Shown here: piece after piece, positions 8,803-17,203 of the stretch
Position numbering within the stretch: position 1 is the first letter of the stretch
Layout of the letters: every line of letters starts with the position of its first letter
Source: Natronospira proteinivora
GTDB taxonomy: Bacteria; Pseudomonadota; Gammaproteobacteria; Natronospirales; Natronospiraceae
Length of the DNA stretch: 64,000 bases
Reading direction: 5' to 3'
NCBI RefSeq assembly: GCF_024170465.1
Contig: NZ_JALJYF010000002.1
Location: forward strand, 434,001-498,000
Position numbers and translations under genes: made by a program
Notes under the pieces: generated by a model
Told to the model about the DNA's origin: nothing
Databases searched by the model: none
Seen by the model: only the letters and a program-made list of their open reading frames with translations

Positions 8803-8810
8803 GACAAATG

Positions 8811-8883
8811 ATCAATTTTGGGGGAATTGATAGTTATAATAGCCAAACTATCAAATATTATCAATTTCCAGAAAATTGATAAT
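8811..8883 (-). promoter_or_regulatory. fic promoter with three overlapping inverted repeats
   Basis: On the minus strand a -35 TTGATA (8864-8859) and -10 TATTAT (8841-8836) are 17 bases apart. The same DNA holds three dyads sharing the core TATCAA/TTGATA: ATCAATT/AATTGAT (8811-8831), TTGATAGTT/AACTATCAA (8827-8854) and ATTATCAATTT/AAATTGATAAT (8857-8883, 11-base arms, 5-base spacer). The -35 is inside the third dyad and the -10 inside the second, as expected for an autorepressed promoter. The binding protein is inferred to be the Fic protein's own winged helix. Confidence 0.7.
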
Positions 8884-8899
8884 TCAAACACCCCTCCCC

Positions 8900-8966
8900 G
8901 TGGAAGCGGCATCCGCCGCGATCAATAGCAGGCCACCTGGAAATCGCGGCGGACGCCGCTCCCACA
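8900..8966. repeat. REP pair, GCGGCG variant, right of fic
   Basis: Near copy of 7386-7453 in the same overall orientation, with a GGCATCC change in the first stem loop. It also keeps the CCACCTGGAA spacer. Confidence 0.85.
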
Positions 8967-8985
8967 AGGCTGCAGCACCCACCTC

Positions 8986-9053
8986 AATCGCGAATGAATT
9001 CGCTCCTACGGCGGGGAGGCAATAGCCCGTAGGAGCGGATTCATCCGCGATCA
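8986..9053. repeat. Two REP elements, GCGAAT and GCGGAT variants
   Basis: 8986-9010 has the stem GCGAAT/ATTCGC and 9028-9053 the stem GCGGAT/ATCCGC in opposite orientation. The second contains the stop codon and last codons of the glycosyltransferase at 9041. It is the last REP before the polysaccharide interior; I see no further REP until 57681. Confidence 0.85.
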
Positions 9054-10231
9054 AGCAACCGCTCGTAGACCCCCAGCAAGGCCGGGGCCTGGGTCTCCCA
9101 GGACAGGGCGCGGGCATTGGATTGGGCCTGATGGCGGAAATGGGCGCGCAGCTCAGCATCATCACGCAGGCGGATCATGGCCTCACGCACGGCCGCCGAA
9201 TCCGCCGGATCCACCAGGAGACCGAAATCCGCCTCGGTGACAATCTTGCGAATCTCGGGAAAATCACTGGCGATTACCGGCACACCGGCCAATCCGTATT
9301 CAAAGATCTTGTTGGAGTCGGTGGTGTAATGATTCAGGCCCACGTTTTCCAGCAACTGCAGGCCCACATCCGCCGAAGCCGTCCACTCGGCCAACTCCTG
9401 CCAGGGTACCGCATCCAGCAGATGCACCCGCTCGCTGACCCCCAGTTCCTCGGCCCGCGCCCGCAGGCTCTCGCGTAGAACGCCCGGGCCCAGGAAAACA
9501 AAATGCGCATCGGCCACTTCCGGCACCCGATCAATGATCATTTCCAGGCCGCGCCGGGGTTGGAGCCCCCCTTGGTAAAGAAACAGCACCCGGTCCTCGG
9601 GCACCCCGGTGGCCTCGCGCAGACGCCGGCCGGGTTTGGCCGCCCGGTACAGGGGCCGGTTCTGAATCACCACCGGCCGGGGAATATCGTGCACCCGGGC
9701 GAAGTGATCGGCCCGCATGCCGGTGGTGGTGAGCATGGCAGCCACCCGGCGGGCAAAATAGCGCTCGAAGCGGCCCACCAGCGGCCCGACCCGGCCAAAG
9801 CCGGTGCGGTCGGTGGTGATCTCGTGGGCATCGTAGATGACGGGGCAGCCGCGGGCAGCATAATAAACCCAGGGCAGGGCCTGGATATCATGGGCGTGAT
9901 AAACATCCCCCTTCAAAGAGCGGATGGCACGGGTAAAACGCAAAAAACCCGGCAGCACCCGCAACGCGCGGGAAAAAACCGCCAACAGCCCCGGCCGGTT
10001 CTTATGCAGGGCCCAGGGCACAGGGCGCCGAATGGTCAGCACATCAAACCCTTCAGGGTGGTGATAACGGCCGATCTCATCTTCATCCCAACTGGCCGCG
10101 ACCACCGTAACCCGGGCCCCGTGACGGGCCAGTTCCGCCGCCGAACGCACCACGCGGGCATCGTGTTTCAGACTGCCCCAGACGGCCATGACAACCCGGC
10201 GATCCTGCAACTCAGGGGATTCAGCCGTCAT
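9041..10231 (-). CDS. Glycosyltransferase family 4 (GT-B)
   Basis: 396 residues from ATG 10231. GT-B retaining fold: N-terminal domain with VVMAVWGSLKHDARV and VYHAHDIQALPWVYY, and C-terminal nucleotide-sugar domain with LFLYQGGLQPRRGLEMI, LQLLENVGLNHYTTDSNKIFEYGLAG and PVIASDFPEI (the E-x7-E region of GT4). Cytoplasmic, building the polysaccharide repeat unit. It is a clear paralogue of the next gene: both share DAHEITTDR/DAHEISTDR, IQNRP/LQNRP and DSNKxFEY. The start overlaps the end of that gene by 11 bases, so the two are translationally coupled. Donor and acceptor unknown. Confidence 0.88.
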   Translation of the reverse strand: MTAESPELQDRRVVMAVWGSLKHDARVVRSAAELARHGARVTVVAASWDEDEIGRYHHPEGFDVLTIRRPVPWALHKNRPGLLAVFSRALRVLPGFLRFTRAIRSLKGDVYHAHDIQALPWVYYAARGCPVIYDAHEITTDRTGFGRVGPLVGRFERYFARRVAAMLTTTGMRADHFARVHDIPRPVVIQNRPLYRAAKPGRRLREATGVPEDRVLFLYQGGLQPRRGLEMIIDRVPEVADAHFVFLGPGVLRESLRARAEELGVSERVHLLDAVPWQELAEWTASADVGLQLLENVGLNHYTTDSNKIFEYGLAGVPVIASDFPEIRKIVTEADFGLLVDPADSAAVREAMIRLRDDAELRAHFRHQAQSNARALSWETQAPALLGVYERLLDRG

Positions 10232-11507
10232 CACGCCCCCCAAGGTTGGGAAGGCCGGCATACAGATCCACAAGCACAGCCTCCTGTGCTTCCCAGCTCA
10301 ATGCCTTGCGATGGGCAAGGGCATTAGCGCCATAGCGCGCCCGCAACTCGGCAGATCCCACCATGGCATTCAGGGCCCTGGCCAGCTCCCCCGGCTGCTC
10401 GGGGTCGTAGACCCGGCCAATCTCGTGGCCCTGAACGATTCGCCGTATTTCGGGGAAGGCACTGGCCACCACGGGCAAGCCCGCCATGGCATATTCAAAC
10501 AACTTATTGGAGTCGGTACTCAAGTGGTTCAGACAGGTATTGCGGATAGGCTGAACGCCGATATCCGCCGATGCCGTGTAAGTCAGCAACTCGGACAGGG
10601 GAACCGTGGGTATGAAAAACACCCGTGCCTGCAAATCCAGCGACTCGGCAATCCCGGAAAGACGCGCCGTCAACTGCCCGCCACCAATCAGCACGAAATA
10701 GGCCTCCGGCACCTCGGCGGCCGCATGAACCAGATCTTCCAGTCCGCGTCCTGCCTGCAAGCCTCCCTGGTACACGATGATGGGCCAGTCTTCTTTCAAC
10801 GAAAGACGCTCTCTCAAACGCTTGCTCGCCTCAATCACCTGATAACGGGGCCGATTCTGCAGGATCGCCGGACGCGCCACCCCATAGGCCCGGGCAAAGA
10901 AACGCGCCCGCATGTCGGTGGTGGTAATCGTGGCATCCGCCCGGGGCATGAGCCGCTTCTCAATCGTACCAATACAGCGACGAACACCGGCATAGCCTTC
11001 CCGATCCGTACTGATCTCATGGGCGTCATACACCAGCCGGGCCCGGGACAAACGCGCCGCCAGCCAGCCTATCACCAGGGTATTGGCATCATGGGCATGG
11101 ACCACGTCAGGACGGGTCCTGAGCAAGGCCAGCAACAGCAGCAACTGGGTATTCAGGCGAAAACACTGGGAAAGGAAGCGACGTACACGGCCCGGATTGG
11201 GTGGCGCAGGCGGTGATACCGATTGCCTGGATGATGCCGCTTCGGTTTTTTCCTCGGCGGCGGCTCGCTGCTGGGCATTCCAGCGGGCCACACGACGACG
11301 GCGGGACGGAATCAGCATCACGGGGGAACGCAGTACCCGCCGAACCTCAATCCCTTCGGCCAGCGTTTCCCGCTGTTCGGTTACCCCGGGGGTATGCAAG
11401 GCACAGACGGTGACCCGATAACCAGCCTCCACCAGGGTCTGGGCCTCCTTGAGCACCCTTGCATCGGTCTCGAAGGTATTCCAGACCACCATGCTGACCT
11501 GTTTCAA
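10221..11507 (-). CDS. Glycosyltransferase family 4 (GT-B), paralogue of neighbour
   Basis: 428 residues, TTG start with GGGGAGG 6 bases upstream. Domain order as in its neighbour: WNTFETDARVLKEAQ at the N-terminus, VVHAHDANTLVIGW, VYDAHEISTDREGY, IVYQGGLQAGRGL and DSNKLFEYAMAGLPVVASAFPEI. A 30-residue low-complexity insert (about residues 75-105, rich in Ala, Ser and Pro) separates the first strands and is absent from the paralogue. The pair probably arose by tandem duplication and may add two consecutive sugars. Specificity unknown. Confidence 0.88.
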   Translation of the reverse strand: MKQVSMVVWNTFETDARVLKEAQTLVEAGYRVTVCALHTPGVTEQRETLAEGIEVRRVLRSPVMLIPSRRRRVARWNAQQRAAAEEKTEAASSRQSVSPPAPPNPGRVRRFLSQCFRLNTQLLLLLALLRTRPDVVHAHDANTLVIGWLAARLSRARLVYDAHEISTDREGYAGVRRCIGTIEKRLMPRADATITTTDMRARFFARAYGVARPAILQNRPRYQVIEASKRLRERLSLKEDWPIIVYQGGLQAGRGLEDLVHAAAEVPEAYFVLIGGGQLTARLSGIAESLDLQARVFFIPTVPLSELLTYTASADIGVQPIRNTCLNHLSTDSNKLFEYAMAGLPVVASAFPEIRRIVQGHEIGRVYDPEQPGELARALNAMVGSAELRARYGANALAHRKALSWEAQEAVLVDLYAGLPNLGGRDDG

Positions 11508-11565
11508 ACCGGGCCTCCCCTTGCTACCGAGCGCTCACAACAACGGCCTATTCTACACGGGGCGA

Positions 11566-12213
11566 TCAGATCCCGGCTTCCAACCAATGGATCAATCCTT
11601 GCAGGTATTCCCGGTCTGGAACCTGGTGGTGAACGGGAAGCACCGGTGCCGCCCGGTACATGCGCGCCAGGTGCAGGAGCTTGGCAGTGCGTGCCTCGCG
11701 GATATCCGAGGCCTGCCCGCTCTCTCCCACCGACAGGTCCGGCACATACTCCACCAGCCAACCGCGACTGGAGTAGTAGCTGAAGTCACTGACATTGGTA
11801 ATCAGTACCGGTGAAAGGCGGCTGGCGGGGCTCAACAGTTCAGCCACCTGTTCGCAACTGGCCCGAATCAGCTCGGGGTCGGTATCCATGGCCCAGATGA
11901 TCAATGGCATCCGGCCATCTTCCCCTTCCGCATGGGACAGGTCCGAACGCCAGGGCGCCGGATGATGCATATCCACACCGCCACGACCGTTCATGGGCGC
12001 AAGCAGTGACTGGGGTAGCGGCACCGGTCGTTGAAAGGTCAGCACTCGATAGAGATTGCCCAGAAAATGCGACACCCGGAATACCCGGCTCTGCCGCAGG
12101 GCATCAAAATGCTCCGCCACCACCGACTGCTCCGCTTCACGGAATCGCAGCTCGGAACGCAGGGCGGCAATGGTTTCCTCGGCGGTCTCGTCGGTCCGGG
12201 ATGGCTCATCCAT
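11566..12213 (-). CDS. Unknown protein with N-terminal coiled coil, polysaccharide cluster
   Basis: 215 residues from ATG 12213. Residues 8-45 form a heptad helix (EETIAALRSELRFREAEQS), followed by SRVFRVSHFLGNLYRVL, which resembles the Ser-Arg/Trp-x-(F/W)-R tail seen on many glycan-cluster proteins, including the one at 53297 (SRSWRLTRPVRAIGRIL). The second half (MPLIIWAMDTDPELIRASCEQVAELL, then YSSRGWLVEYVPDL) suggests an alpha/beta domain. I do not recognise a family. The start overlaps the glycosyltransferase gene upstream by 8 bases, so they are translated together. A helper or truncated glycosyltransferase is possible. Confidence 0.6.
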   Translation of the reverse strand: MDEPSRTDETAEETIAALRSELRFREAEQSVVAEHFDALRQSRVFRVSHFLGNLYRVLTFQRPVPLPQSLLAPMNGRGGVDMHHPAPWRSDLSHAEGEDGRMPLIIWAMDTDPELIRASCEQVAELLSPASRLSPVLITNVSDFSYYSSRGWLVEYVPDLSVGESGQASDIREARTAKLLHLARMYRAAPVLPVHHQVPDREYLQGLIHWLEAGI

Positions 12214-13303
12214 CACGTTTCTCCACACACTGCATGATTTCCCGGGCAGCCTGCCGGGCCCCGTCCAGGCTGGGATACTGGCCTGCATCAGCACAAGACA
12301 AGGCCAATACATCCTGAATGGCCCGGACCCGCGTTTCCGGGCCCTCACAATCAGAAACAACCACCGGCAAGGTTGTCGCCAGGTGCCGGGCCCGGCGCAA
12401 CTGGTCATCGGTGGTCAGCTGACGGTTGGGCACCAGCAAGGCTGGAATCCCGGCCAGCAATAACTCACAGCAACTGTTATACCCCGCAGCCCCGACAAAA
12501 AGATCAAAAGCCCGCAGATAACGGGCCAGAGGATAGCACCGGATACGCTCCACCTGCGGTGGCAACAGCGGTTCCCGGATGGCAATGGGTGGCTGCGCCC
12601 AGACCGCCTTTACATCACGCTCGATCAGACCCGCCGCCAGGCCGGAGGCTATCTCGCGGGTATCCTTTTGATTGCCGGAGCCCAGGGAGAAAAGGGCATA
12701 CTGCTCATCCGGGGCCAGTCCCAGTTCCGTCCGGGCCGCCTCCCGACTCAGCAATTCATCCGCCGCCAGCAGGGTCACCGGTTCCAGTGCAACCCGGCGG
12801 TAATCTTCCCGCTCGCTAATCACCCGATATTCATCCCCAATCTCCCCCGGCTCCAGGAGCAAATCACAGAAATCCTCATCCACCGGGACGGGACGGGCAT
12901 CGGGCCGATTGGAACCACGGCGAGACCAAATGAAGGGGATATCATCGAATTGCCGGCACGCCTCCACCAGGCCCCTGAAGGGTATCGTGCCATCAAACAC
13001 CACGGCCACGGGTCGCACGGCCCGCAGCATCAGCGTCATGCGATAGGCAAGCTCCCGATTCCAGGCCTCGGAACCGGAGGCGGACCAGAAGTGGGAAACG
13101 AAGTAATCCGCATCAAAACCAAAATCATGGATCACATCCACCGCCGAACTGAGGGTGAAGAAAACCGGCGTCACCTCCGACGACAGCGTCCTGGCATAAG
13201 CCAGGCAACGGTTCAGATGGCCAAGCCCTGCCCCATTGGTGTTGACGAACAACACTCGCGGCCTTGATGGCGCTGGCTGTGCTGAGTGCTGGCCTTCCGT
13301 CAC
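12206..13303 (-). CDS. Glycosyltransferase, GT28/MurG-like GT-B
   Basis: 365 residues, GTG start preceded by AAAGGGG. The N-terminus VLFVNTNGAGLGHLNRCLAYA has the glycine-rich GxGHxxR loop of the MurG/GT28 and MGT clan. The C-terminal part carries YALFSLGSGNQKDTREI and the donor-site GAAGYNSCCELLLAGIPALLVP. The enzyme is therefore a GT-B transferase using a UDP- or dTDP-sugar at the cytoplasmic face. GDP or other donors cannot be excluded. It is 33 bases downstream of the sulfotransferase-like gene, in the same operon. Confidence 0.8.
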   Translation of the reverse strand: MTEGQHSAQPAPSRPRVLFVNTNGAGLGHLNRCLAYARTLSSEVTPVFFTLSSAVDVIHDFGFDADYFVSHFWSASGSEAWNRELAYRMTLMLRAVRPVAVVFDGTIPFRGLVEACRQFDDIPFIWSRRGSNRPDARPVPVDEDFCDLLLEPGEIGDEYRVISEREDYRRVALEPVTLLAADELLSREAARTELGLAPDEQYALFSLGSGNQKDTREIASGLAAGLIERDVKAVWAQPPIAIREPLLPPQVERIRCYPLARYLRAFDLFVGAAGYNSCCELLLAGIPALLVPNRQLTTDDQLRRARHLATTLPVVVSDCEGPETRVRAIQDVLALSCADAGQYPSLDGARQAAREIMQCVEKRDG

Positions 13304-13336
13304 CCCGTGTCCCCTTTATCATGGCAGTCGATACAC

Positions 13337-15163
13337 CTACTTCCCGGCTACCAATGGTGCCAGACGCTGCAAAGCCTGCTCGTCCAGACGAGCTTCATGA
13401 ATCCCGATATTCTGCTGTGAGCGAGCCGGGTCCAGAATCTCGCGAACCCGCTGCCCGCCCACCGGCGTCAGCGCCCACTGACACAGTTCCTCGCGAAGCC
13501 TTCCATCCCTGACCAGGCCCTCAAAGGCCACCTGGCGCACGGGCACTCGCCCCTGATCGGCCAGTCCGGCAATCCGCTGGCGGGTTCGCCGTTCATTGCC
13601 CGCATAAAAGTCGGCAAATTCCTGCACAGTACGCCAATGGCGATCATCGTCAAGCATGCGGTCCGCCCAGACGTCCCGCGGGTCCCGGTGAACACACACG
13701 GCCCTGGCCTGGTGGAACAGGGGAAGGATATCCACATTGCGGGCGAAGACCGCGTTGTTCAGCACCAGCACGGACTGATCCGGCTCGCCCCCGGCATGCC
13801 GAACCGCCTCCAGGCATGCCCGCTCGGCCAGGCAAGTCAGGGCATACCGGGCTCCTTCCACATCCTCGCTGGCCACGGCCGAGCACAGAGCCGGCAGGGT
13901 TTCGCTGAACATATACCAATGGGCCAGCCCAAAGGCGGATTGCATGGCCCGGGCCATCACCGCGCATTTGTACTCCGGGTATCCCACCCAGGCCCCGCCC
14001 AGCACATGGCAACGAAAGAGATCCCAGAGATCCCGCCAATGGGGCAAGGTCCCCTTGTCCAGCTTGCGCCAAAGCCCGCCTAGACCGGCCGCACCCTGGA
14101 ACAGTGATACCTCCGAAAAGGATCCCTTGTTGGCCAATGCCTCGGGGGCGGCCTGGGGAAACTCCACCACGGTGTCATATTCCTGCAAGGCATTATGCAT
14201 GGCCCCCGAGCCGGACCAACCATTGCCACAGACAAACACCTTGTGCACACAAACCGGCCGGCTTGCCTCAAGCGATACCGATGGCCCATCCCCCATTCGA
14301 CACGCCAGGATCTGTTTCAGCATCCCATGACTCAGTGTCTGCACGGTGTCTGAATCATCCACGGGCAGATCCGCCGACCGCAACCATTCATCCAGGCGGG
14401 CAGCAGCCCCCTCGGCATCTCCCTGGTGAATGGCAAGCTCACATGCCAGCAAAGCGTACTGGGGGTCCGCCCGGTATCCACGGGCAGAAGCCAAGTCGCT
14501 TTCAAGGGCGGGCCCCGTCTCCGGGGCCACACCTGCCCGAGACTGGGCATAGTGCATGGCCAGGCGATCCACCGCGTTCCCCTGACCGGCCCCAAGGCCA
14601 CGCTCAAGCAGCGCACCACTCAGTGAAAACTCACGGAAATCGAAGGCCACCCGTCCCAGGGCAATATCCAGTCGGCGTTGCTCACCCTGACGGGCCAGTT
14701 CAATCAGATCATCCGGCTCCGGCATATCCGCTTCAAGGATGGACGGCATGAAGCGCCAGAACTTCGCTGCCAGGCGATCACGAAACTCAGCCAGGGCCTC
14801 AAGCAGGCAGGCGGTTTCCTCATGCCATTGCAGGCGAAGCAAAAGTCGAAGGCGTGAAGCGGGGGAAAAACCCATTCTCGATTCATTGGCCTGGAAGGCC
14901 TTCCAGACCCTTTGCGGATGCCCTGCCCGCAGCCCGTGCGCTACCAGGCCATCCAGCCAATCCTGACGCTGCGGCTGACGATCCACCGCCACTGCCAGCA
15001 AGGCCACCATGGCCCGATCACTGGCCCGACCGTCCAGGCGACGCAGCAAACCAGCCACCCGGCCTTCCCCAATCAATCCCAGTGACAAGGCCACAGCACT
15101 CACATGCCCTATAAGACTGGCAATGGGGGGTACATTCAAAAAATGGAGCAGTAGGCCTTTCAT
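13337..15163 (-). CDS. Sulfotransferase-like P-loop protein with long N-terminal repeat region (A)
   Basis: 608 residues. The C-terminal half has the two signatures of the sulfotransferase fold: GNGWSGSGAM (phosphate loop at about 310) and VCVHRDPRDVWADR (3'-phosphate site at about 490), plus a C-terminal SQQNIGIH motif. The N-terminal 290 residues are helical and probably form TPR-like repeats. Two other proteins here (37327 and 45280) share the same layout and motifs. True members use PAPS to sulfate glycans, but in this locus the donor could be another 3'-phosphonucleotide; see findings. It is 9 bases upstream of the GT28 gene side and follows the ATP-grasp gene by 9 bases. Confidence 0.72.
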   Translation of the reverse strand: MKGLLLHFLNVPPIASLIGHVSAVALSLGLIGEGRVAGLLRRLDGRASDRAMVALLAVAVDRQPQRQDWLDGLVAHGLRAGHPQRVWKAFQANESRMGFSPASRLRLLLRLQWHEETACLLEALAEFRDRLAAKFWRFMPSILEADMPEPDDLIELARQGEQRRLDIALGRVAFDFREFSLSGALLERGLGAGQGNAVDRLAMHYAQSRAGVAPETGPALESDLASARGYRADPQYALLACELAIHQGDAEGAAARLDEWLRSADLPVDDSDTVQTLSHGMLKQILACRMGDGPSVSLEASRPVCVHKVFVCGNGWSGSGAMHNALQEYDTVVEFPQAAPEALANKGSFSEVSLFQGAAGLGGLWRKLDKGTLPHWRDLWDLFRCHVLGGAWVGYPEYKCAVMARAMQSAFGLAHWYMFSETLPALCSAVASEDVEGARYALTCLAERACLEAVRHAGGEPDQSVLVLNNAVFARNVDILPLFHQARAVCVHRDPRDVWADRMLDDDRHWRTVQEFADFYAGNERRTRQRIAGLADQGRVPVRQVAFEGLVRDGRLREELCQWALTPVGGQRVREILDPARSQQNIGIHEARLDEQALQRLAPLVAGK

Positions 15164-15172
15164 GGTCTGCCA

Positions 15173-16504
15173 TCAGTGTGGACGATGCGAATCTCTTTCT
15201 TTCAAGTGAAACGCAATCAATTTGCCAAAGCGGTCATGGCTCAGGGGGCCACCTATCCGGCGTTGAACCACATCGGTACAGGGCTGACCATTGCCCTCCA
15301 CCACCAGGGGCCCGGCGTCCGTCATGCAGACATCCCAGCCCACCACAACACGGGGCTTGAAGGCTTCATGGGCCTGACGACAGAGATCAAGCACTTCGGA
15401 CCAGGCCGGTATCTGCACCCCCTCAATCTGGGCGCCGTTATCCTTGCGCTTGTCATGCCTTTCCATGTCACCACTCAAACCCAGATAAGCCCCTTTACTC
15501 AAGGTACCGTCTTGCAGGTTCACTGCTGCCGAGATCCCGCCCGCATGGGCATTGTCCACCACCCCAGTCAATGACCCCGGCATGCGAAATGAGGCAAAGA
15601 CCGGCTCTGGTGTGCCAGACTCATCCAGGATGGTCACTACACGGCAAGTGGAAGCCACTTCACCGGTCAGCGGCTTCAAAGCATCATGATTCACGATGCG
15701 AGGCTGCACGAGAAACTTGTCACCCGAGCGCTTGGCCTTCTTCCGGTACTTTTTGACGATGGCAGCGAAATCCTCGAATGCCTTCCCTTTTGATGACAGA
15801 AAACCTTTGCCGTCACCCTGAAAGCGAAAACGCTCGGCACCTCGCCCACCCTTTCCTGACACCGGCTTTACAAATACATCGAAATCGACCGTATCATCGT
15901 AGTCTTCATAGAACTGGATGCCCGATTCCGTAACGACACCGATGATCGGAACCACGGCAACATCGTTGGCGTGGGCATGCTCAAAGAACTTTCTCTTATT
16001 GGACAGGGAGACAGAAGCCGACCCACCCTGTGCATTCAGGTAACTGTAGACCACGTTCTTCATTTCATAGCGGTGCAGGTACTCGCTCGCCAGCTTCCTT
16101 GCCTCCCGCTTGTACCACTCGAACTTATAGTAGTTCTCCGGCATGGAAGGCACCCGAACAGCCAGCCAGAGCATTTCAAGCAGTTGCCGCCAACGCCCTT
16201 TCCCGGTAATGGCCTTAATGGATGGGCCATTCTCCACCACCAGATTGACCGATTGCGCCAGCACATCTTCCAGGAACCACGCACGCCAGTGGCGACGTCC
16301 CTTATAACGTGAGTACTGTCGCTGAGTTGCATCCTTGGGATGGTCCACCATGAATGGTGAAAGAAAGCGTTCTCGCTCACGGAAGTAGCAGGCATGGATG
16401 TAATCCGCATCCGATTGCTCGGGGTGCAGGCGCCGCATCAAGACGGGCATGACACGGGCCCGGCGTTTATGGCGTCGAGCCCATTTATACAAGAGTTTCA
16501 GCAT
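15173..16504 (-). CDS. Sugar-transfer-associated ATP-grasp protein
   Basis: 443 residues from ATG 16504. The ATP-grasp elements are visible: VDFDVFVKPVSGKGGRGAERF (nucleotide lysine and Gly-rich loop), FLVQPRIVNH, a strand with CRVVTIL, and VVVGWDVCMTDAGPLVVEGNG with the metal-binding E-x-N. This is the arrangement of the ATP-grasp family found in capsule and exopolysaccharide clusters (Pfam ATPgrasp_ST). Such enzymes ligate a carboxylate to an amine or hydroxyl, here possibly an amino acid or acyl group onto a sugar. The substrate is unknown. The start overlaps the GDPD gene by 7 bases. Confidence 0.85.
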   Translation of the reverse strand: MLKLLYKWARRHKRRARVMPVLMRRLHPEQSDADYIHACYFRERERFLSPFMVDHPKDATQRQYSRYKGRRHWRAWFLEDVLAQSVNLVVENGPSIKAITGKGRWRQLLEMLWLAVRVPSMPENYYKFEWYKREARKLASEYLHRYEMKNVVYSYLNAQGGSASVSLSNKRKFFEHAHANDVAVVPIIGVVTESGIQFYEDYDDTVDFDVFVKPVSGKGGRGAERFRFQGDGKGFLSSKGKAFEDFAAIVKKYRKKAKRSGDKFLVQPRIVNHDALKPLTGEVASTCRVVTILDESGTPEPVFASFRMPGSLTGVVDNAHAGGISAAVNLQDGTLSKGAYLGLSGDMERHDKRKDNGAQIEGVQIPAWSEVLDLCRQAHEAFKPRVVVGWDVCMTDAGPLVVEGNGQPCTDVVQRRIGGPLSHDRFGKLIAFHLKERDSHRPH

Positions 16505-17199
16505 CGTGCACCTTTGGCTTCGTCCGTGATGGCGAAAGAACATCCCACCTCTTCCGCCATCAAGAGGTTTTCCTGTTGATTGATAATCGAAACCCCCATG
16601 GCAGCATCTGCCTCCCTGATTTCCCGGAGCAAAGCCTGATTCTCCACCAGAAAACGATCCCGGGGCATGGGTACCAGATAATCCACAAGACCCTCTTTCA
16701 CCAGGGTCAACCGTTCATCCAGGTTATCCCAGTTTGTTCTCAGCAGGACCACGGGTGCGTCCGGCATAAGGGATCTCACTCGCTCGACTTGCTCAGGGAA
16801 ACGCACCATCCAGAAGACCTGCCCTTGGGCCTGTTCCCGGCGAAGGGCACTGGCCTGAACCACATCATGAATGATAGGAAGCACCTCGGGATCCTTAACC
16901 TTGATATCCAGAAACAGCCGCTTGACGCCATGTGCCCGACAGGCCGCCAGGTAGTCCACCAGACGCGGAATCCGGCAGCCGTTGTCCAACACCTGCCCCC
17001 GCAGCGCTGAATAATCCAATTGTTCAATCGCCGGGCCATCCGCAGGCAGACATCGATCATGATGGAGAACCGGAACACCATCCCGGCTCAGACGCACATC
17101 CACTTCCACCCCATCAATGCCCCCGGGCAACTGCCACAGACCCTCGATCAGGTTGGGCCTGTGCAAACTCGTGGTTCCCCGATGAGCGATCAGCAGCAT
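16498..17199 (-). CDS. Glycerophosphodiester phosphodiesterase family protein
   Basis: 233 residues from ATG 17199 (MLLIAHRG), starting 5 bases after the LicD-like stop codon. The GDPD catalytic set is present: AHRG at the N-terminus, GVEVDVRLSRDGVPVLHHD with the Glu-x-Asp metal ligands and the second His, and LFLDIKVKD. No signal peptide is visible, so it acts in the cytoplasm. The family hydrolyses glycerophosphodiesters to glycerol-3-phosphate plus alcohol. With the LicD-like and glycerol-3-phosphate cytidylyltransferase genes next to it, it probably supplies glycerol-3-phosphate or edits a glycerol-phosphate substituent. Confidence 0.85.
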   Translation of the reverse strand: MLLIAHRGTTSLHRPNLIEGLWQLPGGIDGVEVDVRLSRDGVPVLHHDRCLPADGPAIEQLDYSALRGQVLDNGCRIPRLVDYLAACRAHGVKRLFLDIKVKDPEVLPIIHDVVQASALRREQAQGQVFWMVRFPEQVERVRSLMPDAPVVLLRTNWDNLDERLTLVKEGLVDYLVPMPRDRFLVENQALLREIREADAAMGVSIINQQENLLMAEEVGCSFAITDEAKGARC

Positions 17200-17203
17200 G
17201 GCG

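Noticed and set aside
7387-8811. 474-codon open frame on the plus strand
   Set aside because: Antisense to fic, whose motifs are intact; the frame also includes REP sequence.
1-9053. REP elements considered as a CRISPR array
   Set aside because: Spacing is irregular, orientation alternates, and the units are palindromic with stem variants.
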